Source: JACQFZ01 sp045810625 (lineage in GTDB: Bacteria > Pseudomonadota > Gammaproteobacteria > Acidiferrobacterales > Sulfurifustaceae). From it: 40,982 bases of DNA. The stretch covers positions 1 through 40,982 of the forward strand of contig JBJMVQ010000007.1 in assembly GCA_045810625.1 (NCBI GenBank). The letters are read 5' to 3'. A model generated the notes under the pieces. The model was not told the DNA's origin and did not search any database. It saw only the letters and a program-made list of their open reading frames with translations. A program made the translations under genes and the position numbers. Of the stretch, positions 1 to 7,182 are shown one piece after another. Each line of letters starts with the position of its first letter. Within the stretch, counting starts at the first letter, position 1.

Positions 1-28
1 CGCAATACGCTTCGCTATTGCGCCCTAC
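1..28. repeat. REP-like palindrome, copy 1 (cut by window edge)
   Basis: This is an imperfect palindrome with arms GCGCAATA and TATTGCGC around a GCGAAGCG/CGCTTCGC centre. The first bases are lost at the window edge. The same unit recurs at 711-740 (opposite orientation), 1308-1334 and 3727-3754, with a degenerate copy at 1631-1655. Confidence 0.8.
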
Positions 29-32
29 TGTA

Positions 33-714
33 CTCAAGAGAAGCCCGTTAACTTCGCACTGCAATCTGCTTATAGACATCTGGTAGGTGACCAGAAAGAA
101 GCCATTCTTAAGCTCTGGGAAGAATGGCTTGGTTGACGGTATTCGGCACGCTCTCGCGCCACTGGTTCTTCTGTACGACGGCTTCTGTTTAGCCTTCGTT
201 GGGCCGCCCAACACGGTCCTTTCGCAGGAGGCACTAGTTACGCGCATCAAGGAATAGACCGGGAAGCACCTCGAGAAGTATCAAACGCCGGGAATCGTTC
301 TGCATGGCTCGATGTTGCTTACGAGATTTATGGCTGGGACTATCCGTTTTGCAGCCCACATAGATATTCCCGACTTCAACGCAGTGATTGAAAAACCCGG
401 GAGCGACGAGGCAAGGAGAGCAGCATCTTTTATGCGTGCAAGCGCAGGAGCCGAATGGGGTGCGCTTCAGATCGAGGATGAATGGGCGAAGTATTTTTGG
501 AATCGTGGAGCCGAACTATCACCTTGTGAACTTCCGGATTACGCCAAAGAAGATGACTGACGAACAGATAGGCGCGCTGGAAACATTCATCGCAGGGTAC
601 TGCGATGTAGTACGTGCCGGTTTTCGCAAACGTTGGGATCAATACACTCCGGAGATTTATCATAATGAAATTTCAGAAGCCATTGGTGGATTAGCAGCAC
701 GACAGTACACGTAG
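33..714 (+). pseudogene. Decayed gene of unrecognised family, between two inverted REP copies
   Basis: Protein-like sequence runs through this stretch but changes frame and is interrupted. One frame gives a fluent N-terminal piece (VNFALQSAYRHLVGDQKEA...) that ends at a TGA near 127. A second frame is open from about 87, is broken by TAG at 255-257, continues through residues such as KYQTPGIVLHGS and IPDFNAVIEKPGS, and ends at 560. The third frame then carries NYHLVNFRITPKKMTDEQ to the stop at 714. The simplest reading is one ancestral gene of about 200 codons with at least one nonsense mutation and two frameshifts. I do not recognise the family. A real shorter ORF (312-560 or 388-714) cannot be excluded, but neither has a good ribosome binding site. 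Confidence 0.45.
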
Positions 715-740
715 GGCGCAATAGCGAAGCGTATTGCGCC
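711..740. repeat. REP-like palindrome, copy 2 (inverted relative to copy 1)
   Basis: It carries GTAGGGCGCAATAGCGAAGC followed by GTATTGCGCC. It ends five bases from the stop codon of the REP-associated transposase and so forms that gene's 3' boundary. Together with copy 1 it brackets the decayed gene. Confidence 0.85.
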
Positions 741-745
741 GCATG

Positions 746-1279
746 TCAGTCGCAATAGTCCAGCTCGTCCGCCGCGGCGCTTCCCGCCCAGTCGCACGCA
801 TATACGCCCTCTTCGACGAGACGATGAAATGTCGAATGCGGCCAATCGGCGACCCGTTTTACCAAACCGTGCTTGATCGGATTGATATGAACGTAGTCCA
901 TATGCGCGGCATAATCGCGCTCGTCACGGATAAGATGTTCCCAATAACGGCGTTGCCAGATGCCGCGTTCGCCTCGGCGTTGGCGTACGGGCGAACGTCG
1001 TTCGATGGCGGGAAGCGATTTCGAAAATTCGCTCTTGATCAATCGCCAGCGAATGGCGAAATCGGCATCGCCTTCCGCCAGCGATATAACGCAATGCAAG
1101 TGGTCGGGAAGCACGACCCAACCGTGTATTGTGAAGGGATGCGATCGCCGCACACGGCTCACTGCCGCGCGCAAGCGATCTATCTCTCGAACGAGAAGAT
1201 CGTTCTTAAACCGTTCCAGCAAATTGACGGTAAAGAAGTATGTACCGCCCGGATGCCAGGCACGTCGGTAATTCGGCAT
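746..1279 (-). CDS. REP-associated tyrosine transposase (RAYT, Y1 family)
   Basis: This 177-residue Y1-type single-strand transposase belongs to the family that mobilises or maintains REP palindromes. Visible signatures are the N-terminal GGTYFFTVNL strand (about residues 11-20), the metal-binding H60-L-H62 in LPDHLH, and the catalytic tyrosine motif DYVHINPIKHGL, with the Tyr at about residue 129. I chose the ATG at 1279 (MPNYRRAW), the usual start of the family. The frame stays open further upstream, but that extension is just translation of the adjacent REP. REP palindromes lie at both ends (711-740 and 1308-1334), the standard RAYT/REP arrangement. All key residues are present, so the enzyme may be active. 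Confidence in the family is high; activity is inferred. Confidence 0.93.
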   Translation of the reverse strand: MPNYRRAWHPGGTYFFTVNLLERFKNDLLVREIDRLRAAVSRVRRSHPFTIHGWVVLPDHLHCVISLAEGDADFAIRWRLIKSEFSKSLPAIERRSPVRQRRGERGIWQRRYWEHLIRDERDYAAHMDYVHINPIKHGLVKRVADWPHSTFHRLVEEGVYACDWAGSAAADELDYCD

Positions 1280-1307
1280 CGGGACAATATTTAGGAATTC
1301 GTCGTTC

Positions 1308-1334
1308 GGCGCAATACGCTTCGCTATTGCGCCC
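1308..1334. repeat. REP-like palindrome, copy 3
   Basis: It has the same orientation as copy 1 (GGCGCAATACGCTTCGC...). It lies 28 bases upstream of the transposase start codon and forms its 5' boundary. Confidence 0.85.
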
Positions 1335-1396
1335 AACATCTTCATTTCCGCGTCGGGGCGAAACCGGACCCGTCCCGTCCCCGACGCTCTTCCTCG

Positions 1397-1552
1397 TCAA
1401 CCCGCTCCCGCCGTCGTCGGATCAATCACCGTCACCACGCGCTCGATGCGATTCGCCGGGAAACCGCCCTGCTTCGCGTGCTCGCGTATCAGCTGCTCGT
1501 TCGGCGCGAGGTAGACGCAGTAAATCTTGTCGCCGGTCACATAGTGGCTATG
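1397..1552 (-). pseudogene. 3' remnant of a DUF4242 (SCO4226-like, nickel-binding type) gene
   Basis: The last ~52 codons match the DUF4242 C-terminus as I know it: YVTGDKIYCVYLAPNEQLIREH, then HAKQGGFPANRI and VVTVIDPTTA, ending at a stop at 1397. The N-terminal half of the domain is missing; upstream the frame continues to an ATG at 1633 with sequence that does not look like the family. A second, shorter remnant of the same family (HAKQGGFPANRIARVV) occurs at 8961-9047. This looks like a truncated gene inside the REP-rich region, with a degenerate REP directly upstream at 1631-1655. Confidence 0.65.
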
Positions 1553-1630
1553 CGTTTGAGCTGATCCGCTATTTTCCTGTTCCGTCAAACGTCTACACGA
1601 TCGCCAGCGAGCTAAGTACCACGTCGCGTG

Positions 1631-1655
1631 CAATTATCGAAGCGTATCGCGCCGC
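1631..1655. repeat. Degenerate REP-like half-palindrome
   Basis: AATTATCGAAGCGTATCGCG followed by CCGC resembles the centre and right arm of copy 2 at 711-740, with a few substitutions. Confidence 0.5.
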
Positions 1656-1874
1656 GTTATTTTGGACGGTCCGATCCCCCAACCCCGGCCGTTGCCCCTA
1701 GTAACTTGCGTCTAGTCATGTAAGTCCGCGACGCGGGCTTGATCCCTTTAGGTGCGGTCAGGAGCGGCAACATTGTGCGACCGTCCGACTTGGCATAAAT
1801 TGCTTCGATGGTAAGACAGAAATGGATCGACTAACAGAAGCCTTCAACCACGGAAGATTCAAGGAGAGAAATCC

Positions 1875-2798
1875 ATGACGGCAATTGCCAAAGCAAGCTT
1901 CATTCGCGGACCGATCCTCGCGGCGGCGCTGGTGAGCACGACCGCCTGGGCGGGCACGACCAGTTTCAGCGACACGTATAACGGCAACAGCGCCGCCGGC
2001 GCTGTCGGCGTCACGGCGTGCGACCAGTCGTTCGCCATCGACGGACAGGAACCGGCGGCGGCTGGAAAATTTCCGGTGTTCGTTTATATGGTCGGGACGA
2101 CGGAGCTAAGCAACAACGCTTCCGCCACCGCTGCGGTCGCCGGCATGGCGAACCGCGGATACGTCGCCGCATCGGTGGCGTACAACACCGCCACGTTCGG
2201 CGACTGCTCGCAGATCGGCGGGAAGGCTCAGTGCATCTTCGATCCGAACAGCGCCGTGAGCGCAATCACCAAGCTATGCACTCGTGCGAAAGCGGATTGC
2301 TCGAAGGGCGTGGTGGTCGGCGGCTTCAGCCAGGGCGCGGTCATGGCGACCCTCGCGAAGAACTTCGACAAGCGCGTGCGGGCGGCGTGGGGCATGGGCG
2401 ACGGCGACAACTATATCGTAGCCTCCGGCGTAAACTCCGATCTCTCGGCGTGCATGGACAACGGCAATCATGAGCTGAAGAGCAATCGGCTGCGCATCGT
2501 GAACGGAGAGCACGACGACTTCATGGAACGAAACCCGAACACCGTGCGCACCGAGGTTCAAAAGGTCACCGGCTTGAACTGCGGACCCAACGCCTTCAAT
2601 TGTTTGCAAGGCAACGGCAGCGGCTGGTACATCGTGCAGAGCAATCAAGTGCAAGACGGCAACGCCGACCACTGCTACATGCGCGCCGCCGACTGCTTGG
2701 GCAGCGCCGACGCGCTCGATGCCGGCTGGCAAAACGGCGGCGATGTGTGGGAGCTAAACGCCAATCTCGACTGGTTGACGACGTTTACCGATCGGTAA
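1875..2798 (+). CDS. Secreted alpha/beta hydrolase
   Basis: The 307-residue protein has an N-terminal signal peptide (hydrophobic ILAAALVSTTAWA, probable cleavage after residue 26). The mature part is an alpha/beta hydrolase with the nucleophile elbow GGFSQGA (Ser152). Acid candidates lie in GEHDDF (Asp213/214) and a candidate catalytic His is H265 in GNADHCYM. Several cysteines (near residues 49, 111, 120, 135, 142, 192, 235, 242, 266, 274) suggest disulfides in a periplasmic or extracellular protein. A strong ribosome binding site, AAGGAGAG, sits 8 bases before the ATG. Ester hydrolysis of unknown substrate is the likely activity. No partner genes flank it; it stands alone among decayed sequence and an attC-like hairpin follows it. 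Confidence 0.8.
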   Translation: MTAIAKASFIRGPILAAALVSTTAWAGTTSFSDTYNGNSAAGAVGVTACDQSFAIDGQEPAAAGKFPVFVYMVGTTELSNNASATAAVAGMANRGYVAASVAYNTATFGDCSQIGGKAQCIFDPNSAVSAITKLCTRAKADCSKGVVVGGFSQGAVMATLAKNFDKRVRAAWGMGDGDNYIVASGVNSDLSACMDNGNHELKSNRLRIVNGEHDDFMERNPNTVRTEVQKVTGLNCGPNAFNCLQGNGSGWYIVQSNQVQDGNADHCYMRAADCLGSADALDAGWQNGGDVWELNANLDWLTTFTDR

Positions 2799-2885
2799 CT
2801 GTCAAGGCGAAATGGCGTAAGTGCGCACGATTAGAATGTGATCGCTAGTGGTCATCGTGCGCTCAGGAAATAGTTGATCGATGAC

Positions 2886-2977
2886 GTATAACAAGCCAAT
2901 CAACTCGGGTCACCGAAACCGCGCCGCGGTTTCGGTCCCCTCGCTGCGCTCGGGGCCGGTTATTGGCGACGTTGGGC
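2886..2977 (+). other. attC-like (integron recombination) structure, tentative
   Basis: This imperfect inverted repeat has the layout of an integron attC. The left end is GTATAAC (one mismatch to RYYYAAC), followed by arm GCCAATCAACTCGG (2895-2908). A central hairpin pairs ACCGAAACCGC with GCGGTTTCGGT (2912-2936). The complementary arm CCGGTTATTGGC is at 2956-2967 and the right end is GTTGGGC (2971-2977), a perfect GTTRRRY. The two arms pair except for extra bases in the left one, as extrahelical bases do in attC. It sits between the secreted hydrolase and the next small gene. There is no integrase in the window. It could equally be an ordinary terminator-like hairpin. Confidence 0.35.
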
Positions 2978-3033
2978 GATCTGAATGGCCGCGATTCCTT
3001 TAAATTCTTGACGGAGATCCTTCGGAGGAAGGC

Positions 3034-3453
3034 TTGGCGCTAACGGAAGACGAGATGTACCGGCAACTCGCCGCAGACTATTTTCACCATCTTCGCTGGC
3101 GCGAGAAGCTTTTCGGCGGCTATCTTGTCTTGGTTGGCTCGCTTGCGCTCGCCTTCTACCAAACTTACTGAAAGGACCAGGTGGCGGAACCGTGCTCCCA
3201 TCTCGGTTGGCTGATCCCACTCGTCGGTGCCGCTCTTTCCCTCTTATTCTTCTTCTTGGAACAGCGTTGTCAGGCGGTGCTCCTGGACCGTCGGAGCGCC
3301 GGCCGAGAGTTCGAAGAGCGAGCGCTACGCGTGGGTCTTTTTCGCAGCGCTACTAACGTGGCTCGTGAGAATCGTGGGCCATCACACAGCTGCCTACTCC
3401 AGACCCTGTATCTCGCGGGAGCTGTAGGAATTCTTCGTAATCTCCATTGTTGA
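3034..3453 (+). pseudogene. Broken small membrane protein (two transmembrane helices)
   Basis: A ribosome binding site (CGGAGGAAGG) precedes a TTG at 3034, with an in-frame ATG at 3055. The frame reads EDEMYRQLAADYFHHLRWREK and a first helix GGYLVLVGSLALAFY, then hits TGA at 3169-3171. The same frame resumes with KDQVAEPCSHLG and a second helix LIPLVGAALSLLFFFLEQR. Further on, the fluent continuation YAWVFFAALLTWLVRIVG lies in another frame (the 3227-3427 frame), so there is also a frameshift near 3290-3330. The layout resembles a common family of short proteins with HLRWRE before the first helix and a cytosolic tail, function unknown to me. One nonsense codon plus one frameshift indicates a pseudogene. 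Confidence 0.6.
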
Positions 3454-3528
3454 GATCTGCCGTTTGCTCACCCTGGGTTCATGCAAGCGAGGCGCGTATC
3501 GGCGGAAGCCCCAAGTGTAAGGCACATC

Positions 3529-3697
3529 AGCAAGCGTAGCGTGCGCCATGCGCACGACACGCGTGCACTCATAGCGACATTTGAAGAATCAACCGTTCCA
3601 GGAAACGCTTCTTTGCGTTAGTCCTTTCAACGCCAGTCGGTTTTGGCCGCTGAACTTCAGTAACTAACTCGTGCGCGTGGCGCACGCTACGCTTGCT
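3529..3697. repeat. MITE-like element, copy 1 (169 bp)
   Basis: The element begins AGCAAGCGTAGCGTGCGCCA and ends with its near-perfect inverse (TGGCGCACGCTACGCTTGCT). The interior is shared with the copy at 4670-4839: both have ATAGCGACATTT, GAATCAACC, a CTTCTTT block, TTTCAACGCCAGTCGG and GCTGAACTTC. It has no coding capacity. The layout is that of a non-autonomous element mobilised in trans or of a long REP-type unit. Confidence 0.8.
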
Positions 3698-3726
3698 GGG
3701 TAGCGATCGTTACGATGATTAGCATC

Positions 3727-3754
3727 GGGCGCAACACGCTTCGCTATTTCGCCC
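3727..3754. repeat. REP-like palindrome, copy 4
   Basis: GGGCGCAACACGCTTCGCTA followed by TTTCGCCC differs from copy 3 by two substitutions in the stem. It lies 30 bases beyond the first MITE-like copy and has no counterpart beside the second, so it is a separate insertion. The rest of 3454-3915 holds no gene I can support. Confidence 0.75.
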
Positions 3755-3933
3755 TACAAGTTCTTCAATCCCATTTTAGGTTTGACTAAAAAACTGCGTG
3801 GCGGCTTTGCAAACCAAGGTCGCCTCGGATTGCTTTAGGCGGCATCGAGCGACTAGAGTTATGTCGTCTGCACGTAGTTAGGTTCTTTGGTTGTCACGAG
3901 CGACAATTAGCGAGATTGCCTGGAGAAATCGAC

Positions 3934-4140
3934 ATGATCCTCACAGCAGTGCTTATACCGGCTCCTGAAGGTGGGTTCACCGCACTCAACCCCGAGACGG
4001 GAACAACAACACAAGGAGAGTCCGTCGAGGAAGCGCTTAGTAACCTACGCGAAGCAACGGAGCTCTATCTGGAGGAGTTCCCGATCAGCGCGCCCGGCCA
4101 GCCGCTCGTCACGACCTTCGAAGTAGCGGCGCGTGCCTAA
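3934..4140 (+). CDS. hicB: HicB-family antitoxin-like protein
   Basis: This 68-residue protein has the short HicB/UPF0150 fold: MILTAVLIPAPEGGFTALNP, then TTTQGESVEEALSNLREA, then the amphipathic helix ELYLEEFP. I start at the ATG at 3934, which follows GGAG at a suitable distance; a TTG at 3916 would add six residues not seen in the family. In intact systems it neutralises the HicA mRNA-cleaving toxin encoded next to it. Here the downstream hicA overlaps the stop codon but is frameshifted and truncated (see next entry), so the antitoxin is an orphan. The typical C-terminal DNA-binding domain of longer HicB proteins is absent, as in the short subfamily. Confidence 0.85.
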   Translation: MILTAVLIPAPEGGFTALNPETGTTTQGESVEEALSNLREATELYLEEFPISAPGQPLVTTFEVAARA

Positions 4141-4200
4141 CTGCCGCACGTCTCAGGTGCGGAGACGATTCGTGCTCTTGAACAGCCCCACAGCGCGCGC
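4133..4200 (+). pseudogene. hicA toxin remnant, frameshifted and truncated
   Basis: A GTG at 4133 overlaps the hicB stop by 8 bases. Two codons later, skipping to the frame starting at 4141 gives LPHVSGAETIRALEQ, which with the start gives the expected HicA N-terminus (MPKLPHVSG-like). A single missing base at about 4139 explains the shift. The similarity stops at about 4186, and the stop codon of the convergent SRPBCC gene is at 4202. The dsRBD-like fold with its catalytic His (in GSHV/RGSH) is absent. A toxin is therefore not produced. Confidence 0.7.
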
Positions 4201-4201
4201 T

Positions 4202-4654
4202 CTAGTTGGGGTAGGGGTCATTAAGAACAGCGGAGCCAGTCTCCAGCAGGGACTTCAGGTTGGAGATGACCTTCGGCCAGCCGCCGGACACGGCCTCGAT
4301 GAGTTTCGACGGTTCGCGCTCGATGGTGTGGGTGAGGGAGAGCTTGACCGCCGCTCCACTACGTTCCAGTTCCATCGTGCATAGCGACTCGCCTTCGGCC
4401 TTGAGCTCGGGCTTGAACTGGTTCTGCCAGCGGATCACTAAGCGCCTTGGCGGCTCGGCCTCGACGATCTCGCCGGCATCGAGGATCTGACCATTCGGGG
4501 ACACACTCTTCCACGAGGATCCCGCCGTCCACTGGCTTTCGCCGTGCACGCCGAACCAGTACTGCTTAATGAGCTTCGCGTCGGTCAGTGCTGACCACAG
4601 CTTCTCCGGCGTGGTGCGGATGTAGCTCACGTAGACAAAGGTCGATCTAACCAT
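4202..4654 (-). CDS. SRPBCC / AHSA1-like START-fold protein
   Basis: The 150-residue protein shows the AHSA1 (Hsp90 ATPase activator homologue) subfamily pattern: VYVSYIRTTPEKLWSALTDAKLIKQYWFG, then W-x-x-GSSW, GEIVEAEPPRRLVIRW, and a C-terminal helix with GGWPKVISNLKSLLE. These proteins hold hydrophobic ligands in a deep cavity; the ligand is unknown. The ATG at 4654 follows GGAG; the open frame upstream (to 4696) is translation of the second MITE-like copy and is not used. Close relatives usually sit behind an ArsR-type repressor gene, absent here, where the repeat element lies instead. Confidence 0.88.
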   Translation of the reverse strand: MVRSTFVYVSYIRTTPEKLWSALTDAKLIKQYWFGVHGESQWTAGSSWKSVSPNGQILDAGEIVEAEPPRRLVIRWQNQFKPELKAEGESLCTMELERSGAAVKLSLTHTIEREPSKLIEAVSGGWPKVISNLKSLLETGSAVLNDPYPN

Positions 4655-4669
4655 TGGTTTTCTCCAGTT

Positions 4670-4839
4670 AGTAAGCGTAGCGTGCGCCATGCGCACGACA
4701 CCCGTGCATCACTCATAGCGACATTTCAAGAATCAACCTTTTCAGGAATTGCTTCTTTACCTTAATCGTTTCAACGCCAGTCGGCGTGGCGCTGAACTTC
4801 GGGAACCCGCTCGTGCACGTGGCGCACGCTACGCTTGCT
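4670..4839. repeat. MITE-like element, copy 2 (170 bp)
   Basis: Its ends are AGTAAGCGTAGCGTGCGCCA and the inverse GTGGCGCACGCTACGCTTGC; the interior is homologous to 3529-3697. It lies 15 bases upstream of the SRPBCC start codon, where a promoter or an upstream partner gene would be expected. Outside the element a further ~29 bp (GCGACTA-AGTTA-GTCGTCT) match between 3841-3869 and 4886-4914, so homology extends past the terminal repeats in one direction. Confidence 0.8.
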
Positions 4840-4912
4840 GCGCCCCGGCGCTTCGTAAAATAAAACAGGTTCGGTCTCCACAAACGGAATCGGGCGACTA
4901 AAGTTACGCCGT

Positions 4913-5575
4913 CTAAATCTCGGAGCCGCTGCCTGTCGCGGCGCGTCGTTTCGGTCGGCGGACGATTCTCACCTTCCCGCTCCTCGCTCCTCCGCAGAAG
5001 AACTTATCGCCGCCGTCGGATTCGAGCCCCGATACGAGCGCTCCATCCGGCATTTCGAGTTGCTCCAGGACTTCTCCCGTTCGCGGATCGACGCGTCGCA
5101 ATTCGCTCTCGTCACTTTCCAAGGTGCCGTGCCACAGCTCGCCGTCGACCCAGGTGACGCCGGTGACGAAGCGGTTCGATTCGATAGTGCGCAGAATCTT
5201 TCCGGTGTCGGGATCGACTTGATGAATCTTCCGCTCGCGATACTGCCCCACCCAGAGCGTCCCTTCGGCCCACGCGAGGCCCGAGTCACCGCCGCCGCCG
5301 GGCGCCGGGATCGTGGCGAGCACACGGCCGGTCTTCGGATCGATCTTCAGAATGCGATCCTCGGCGATCTGAAACAGGTGCTCGCCGTCGAACGCCGTTC
5401 CCGCGTGCGCGGCGACATCGATCGAGCGCAGCGTCTTTCCGCTCGCCGGATCGAAGGCATTCAACTTGTTCCCGGTTGCAAACCAGACGTGCTGACCGTC
5501 AAACGTAAGCCCATGCACCTGGTCGACATCCGGAAAAGCATACTCGCGGACGATTTCGGCTTTTGATCGTTTCAT
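4913..5575 (-). CDS. Six-bladed beta-propeller protein, Vgb / glutaminyl cyclase-like
   Basis: The 220-residue protein is made of repeated blades of about 40 residues with the recurring pattern LWVGQ/LWHG ... R-VDP-TG-VL: FDPASGKTLRSID, IDPKTGRVLATI, VDPDTGKILRTIE, VDPRTGEVLEQLE. This is the fold of YVTN/Vgb-type and glutaminyl-peptide cyclotransferase-like proteins. No signal peptide is visible, so it is probably cytosolic. No catalytic residues can be assigned and the function is open. It starts at ATG 5575. Its last codons fall in the short stretch duplicated near 3841-3869. Confidence 0.75.
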   Translation of the reverse strand: MKRSKAEIVREYAFPDVDQVHGLTFDGQHVWFATGNKLNAFDPASGKTLRSIDVAAHAGTAFDGEHLFQIAEDRILKIDPKTGRVLATIPAPGGGGDSGLAWAEGTLWVGQYRERKIHQVDPDTGKILRTIESNRFVTGVTWVDGELWHGTLESDESELRRVDPRTGEVLEQLEMPDGALVSGLESDGGDKFFCGGARSGKVRIVRRPKRRAATGSGSEI

Positions 5576-5740
5576 GTCTTCATCCTAATTGCTTGTCGTG
5601 CTGTATACGCTTGAGAGATGAGCTGTCCTAATCGGGCGCGACCCGGGTAGAGAATGTCTCCCGTCGCCACAGATATGCAAGGAGCAACATCGCACTTTCT
5701 GCTGCCTCGCGCGAGCGTCGTGACACGAGTTCGATCGCTC

Positions 5741-5839
5741 GAACCTATCTCAAAATCCCCCACCCTAACCCTCCCCCGCTTGCGGGGGAGGGAATGGGAG
5801 GGGGCGAACGCCGCTTCAATTCGATTTTGAGATAGGTTC
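5741..5839. repeat. Nested palindromic element: 17-bp inverted repeats around a GC-rich hairpin
   Basis: GAACCTATCTCAAAATC (5741-5757) and its exact inverse GATTTTGAGATAGGTTC (5823-5839) enclose the GC-rich palindrome CCCTCCCCCGC-TT-GCGGGGGAGGG (within 5761-5804). The right arm touches the stop codon of the winged-helix gene. The inner palindrome is family A of this window, also at 13570-13610 and three times inside dnaE2. The element could serve as a terminator for the converging region. The rest of 5576-5740 shows nothing I can support. Confidence 0.75.
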
Positions 5840-7059
5840 TAGTCACTCGGCAATGGCGCGGGGAGTAACAACATTGTCGTGAATCCCGGCACGGGCGGCG
5901 TCATCCAACGACGCGCTCGCCCGCGGCCGAACGACTGCACCTTGCCTGCCTCCGCAAGCGAATCCAGCGCGCGCTGCACGGTGCGCTGGCTGGCTCCCAG
6001 CGCAAGCGCCAGGGCCGAGCTCGACCACGACTCGCCGTCGGTGAGGAAAGCGAGCACCGCGGCATACTCTTCGTCGACAGGCCGCGCCAACACGACGACT
6101 TCGCGCGCGCGGCGCGGCACCAGCGTAAAACCTTGCTTCGTCGCCCTCACGTCGGCCTGGGTCCGCAGCTTCGCGCGAAGCCGCGCGACTTCGACTCGCA
6201 GCCGCACGCGATGCGATTCATCGGCGAACTTCGTGCGAAATGCGCGCGCGATGAGCGCATCTCTCGGCACGTCTCCCGGCCACGCTTCGCCCAGCGCGCG
6301 TGCGAGCGTGAACAACACCGGACGTTTGGCGAGCGACACCACCGTGCGCCCGTCGCGCACGACATAACGGCACGCGTCGACGACGAGTGCTCTCGACGCC
6401 AGCAACGCTTCAATTTCTTCGAGCACGAGTAGTCGCCCTTCGCCGCGCGCGATCAATCGCGCCGCGGGCGCGTTCAGCACGCGGGATGCGCTTTCGACCT
6501 CCGCCGTCAGCGCAGGAATGCCGGCGTGGCGAGCAGCGTGCTCGGCCCGCGAGAGCGCGGCGCGCGCCATCTTCGTCCGCAGGCGTCGCATCGCGATCCC
6601 CGCAACGACCAGCTCGTGCGCAGCCCTCAGCGCCGGCGGCAAGGACGCGGGATCGATGTCGGCGAGCGCACGCTCGGCGTCGTCGAGGCGTCCGACCAAT
6701 ACCAGGCGGCGGACCTCGAGATACCGCGCATGCGCGGCGTTCGCCCGGTCGCCGTGCGCTTCGAGCGTCGCCCGCGCTGCGTCGAGCGCCTTCGCCGGCC
6801 AGGCCAAATCGCGCGAGGCGAACGCGACCTCGGCCTCGGCGACCACACACCTCGCGCGGGCCAGGGCCTCTTTCGGACCGAAGCCACGCGCGGCACGTCG
6901 CAGGAGCGCCTTCGCTCGAACGAAGTCGCCGAGCTGCGCCATCGCAATGCCTCGAAGCGCGAGTGCCGGCGCGTCCTCGCGCAACGCGACCCGCTTCAAT
7001 GCGCCGAGCGGATCACCCGCCGCGAGTGCACGCGCTGCGGCTGTGACTAATGAGTCCAT
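5839..7059 (-). CDS. TPR-like / winged-helix transcriptional regulator
   Basis: The 406-residue protein has an N-terminal half of Ala- and Leu-rich helix pairs in TPR style (LALRGIAMAQLGDFVRAKALLRRA at about 33-56 and similar units to about 200). A middle winged-helix-like region (about 215-330) includes ARALGEAWPGDVPRD and RLRVEVARLRAKLR. A C-terminal winged helix contains SSSALALALGASQRTVQRALDSLAEAGKV, ending RRWMTPPVPGFTTMLLLP. It probably binds DNA and may control the divergent DUF899 gene, with which it shares a ~120-bp intergenic region. The effector is unknown. The start ATG at 7059 agrees with the usual family N-terminus (LARGD-LGAL). Confidence 0.72.
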   Translation of the reverse strand: MDSLVTAAARALAAGDPLGALKRVALREDAPALALRGIAMAQLGDFVRAKALLRRAARGFGPKEALARARCVVAEAEVAFASRDLAWPAKALDAARATLEAHGDRANAAHARYLEVRRLVLVGRLDDAERALADIDPASLPPALRAAHELVVAGIAMRRLRTKMARAALSRAEHAARHAGIPALTAEVESASRVLNAPAARLIARGEGRLLVLEEIEALLASRALVVDACRYVVRDGRTVVSLAKRPVLFTLARALGEAWPGDVPRDALIARAFRTKFADESHRVRLRVEVARLRAKLRTQADVRATKQGFTLVPRRAREVVVLARPVDEEYAAVLAFLTDGESWSSSALALALGASQRTVQRALDSLAEAGKVQSFGRGRARRWMTPPVPGFTTMLLLPAPLPSD

Positions 7060-7182
7060 CCGATTCCCGCCACACTTGTCACTCCCACCATTCGGTACAG
7101 GGCGTTAAGTTTATCGCACGACCAACACCCGTACGTGGTGCCGAGAAAGGCACGACAAGCGGGACATCCAGAGGAGAAAGCG

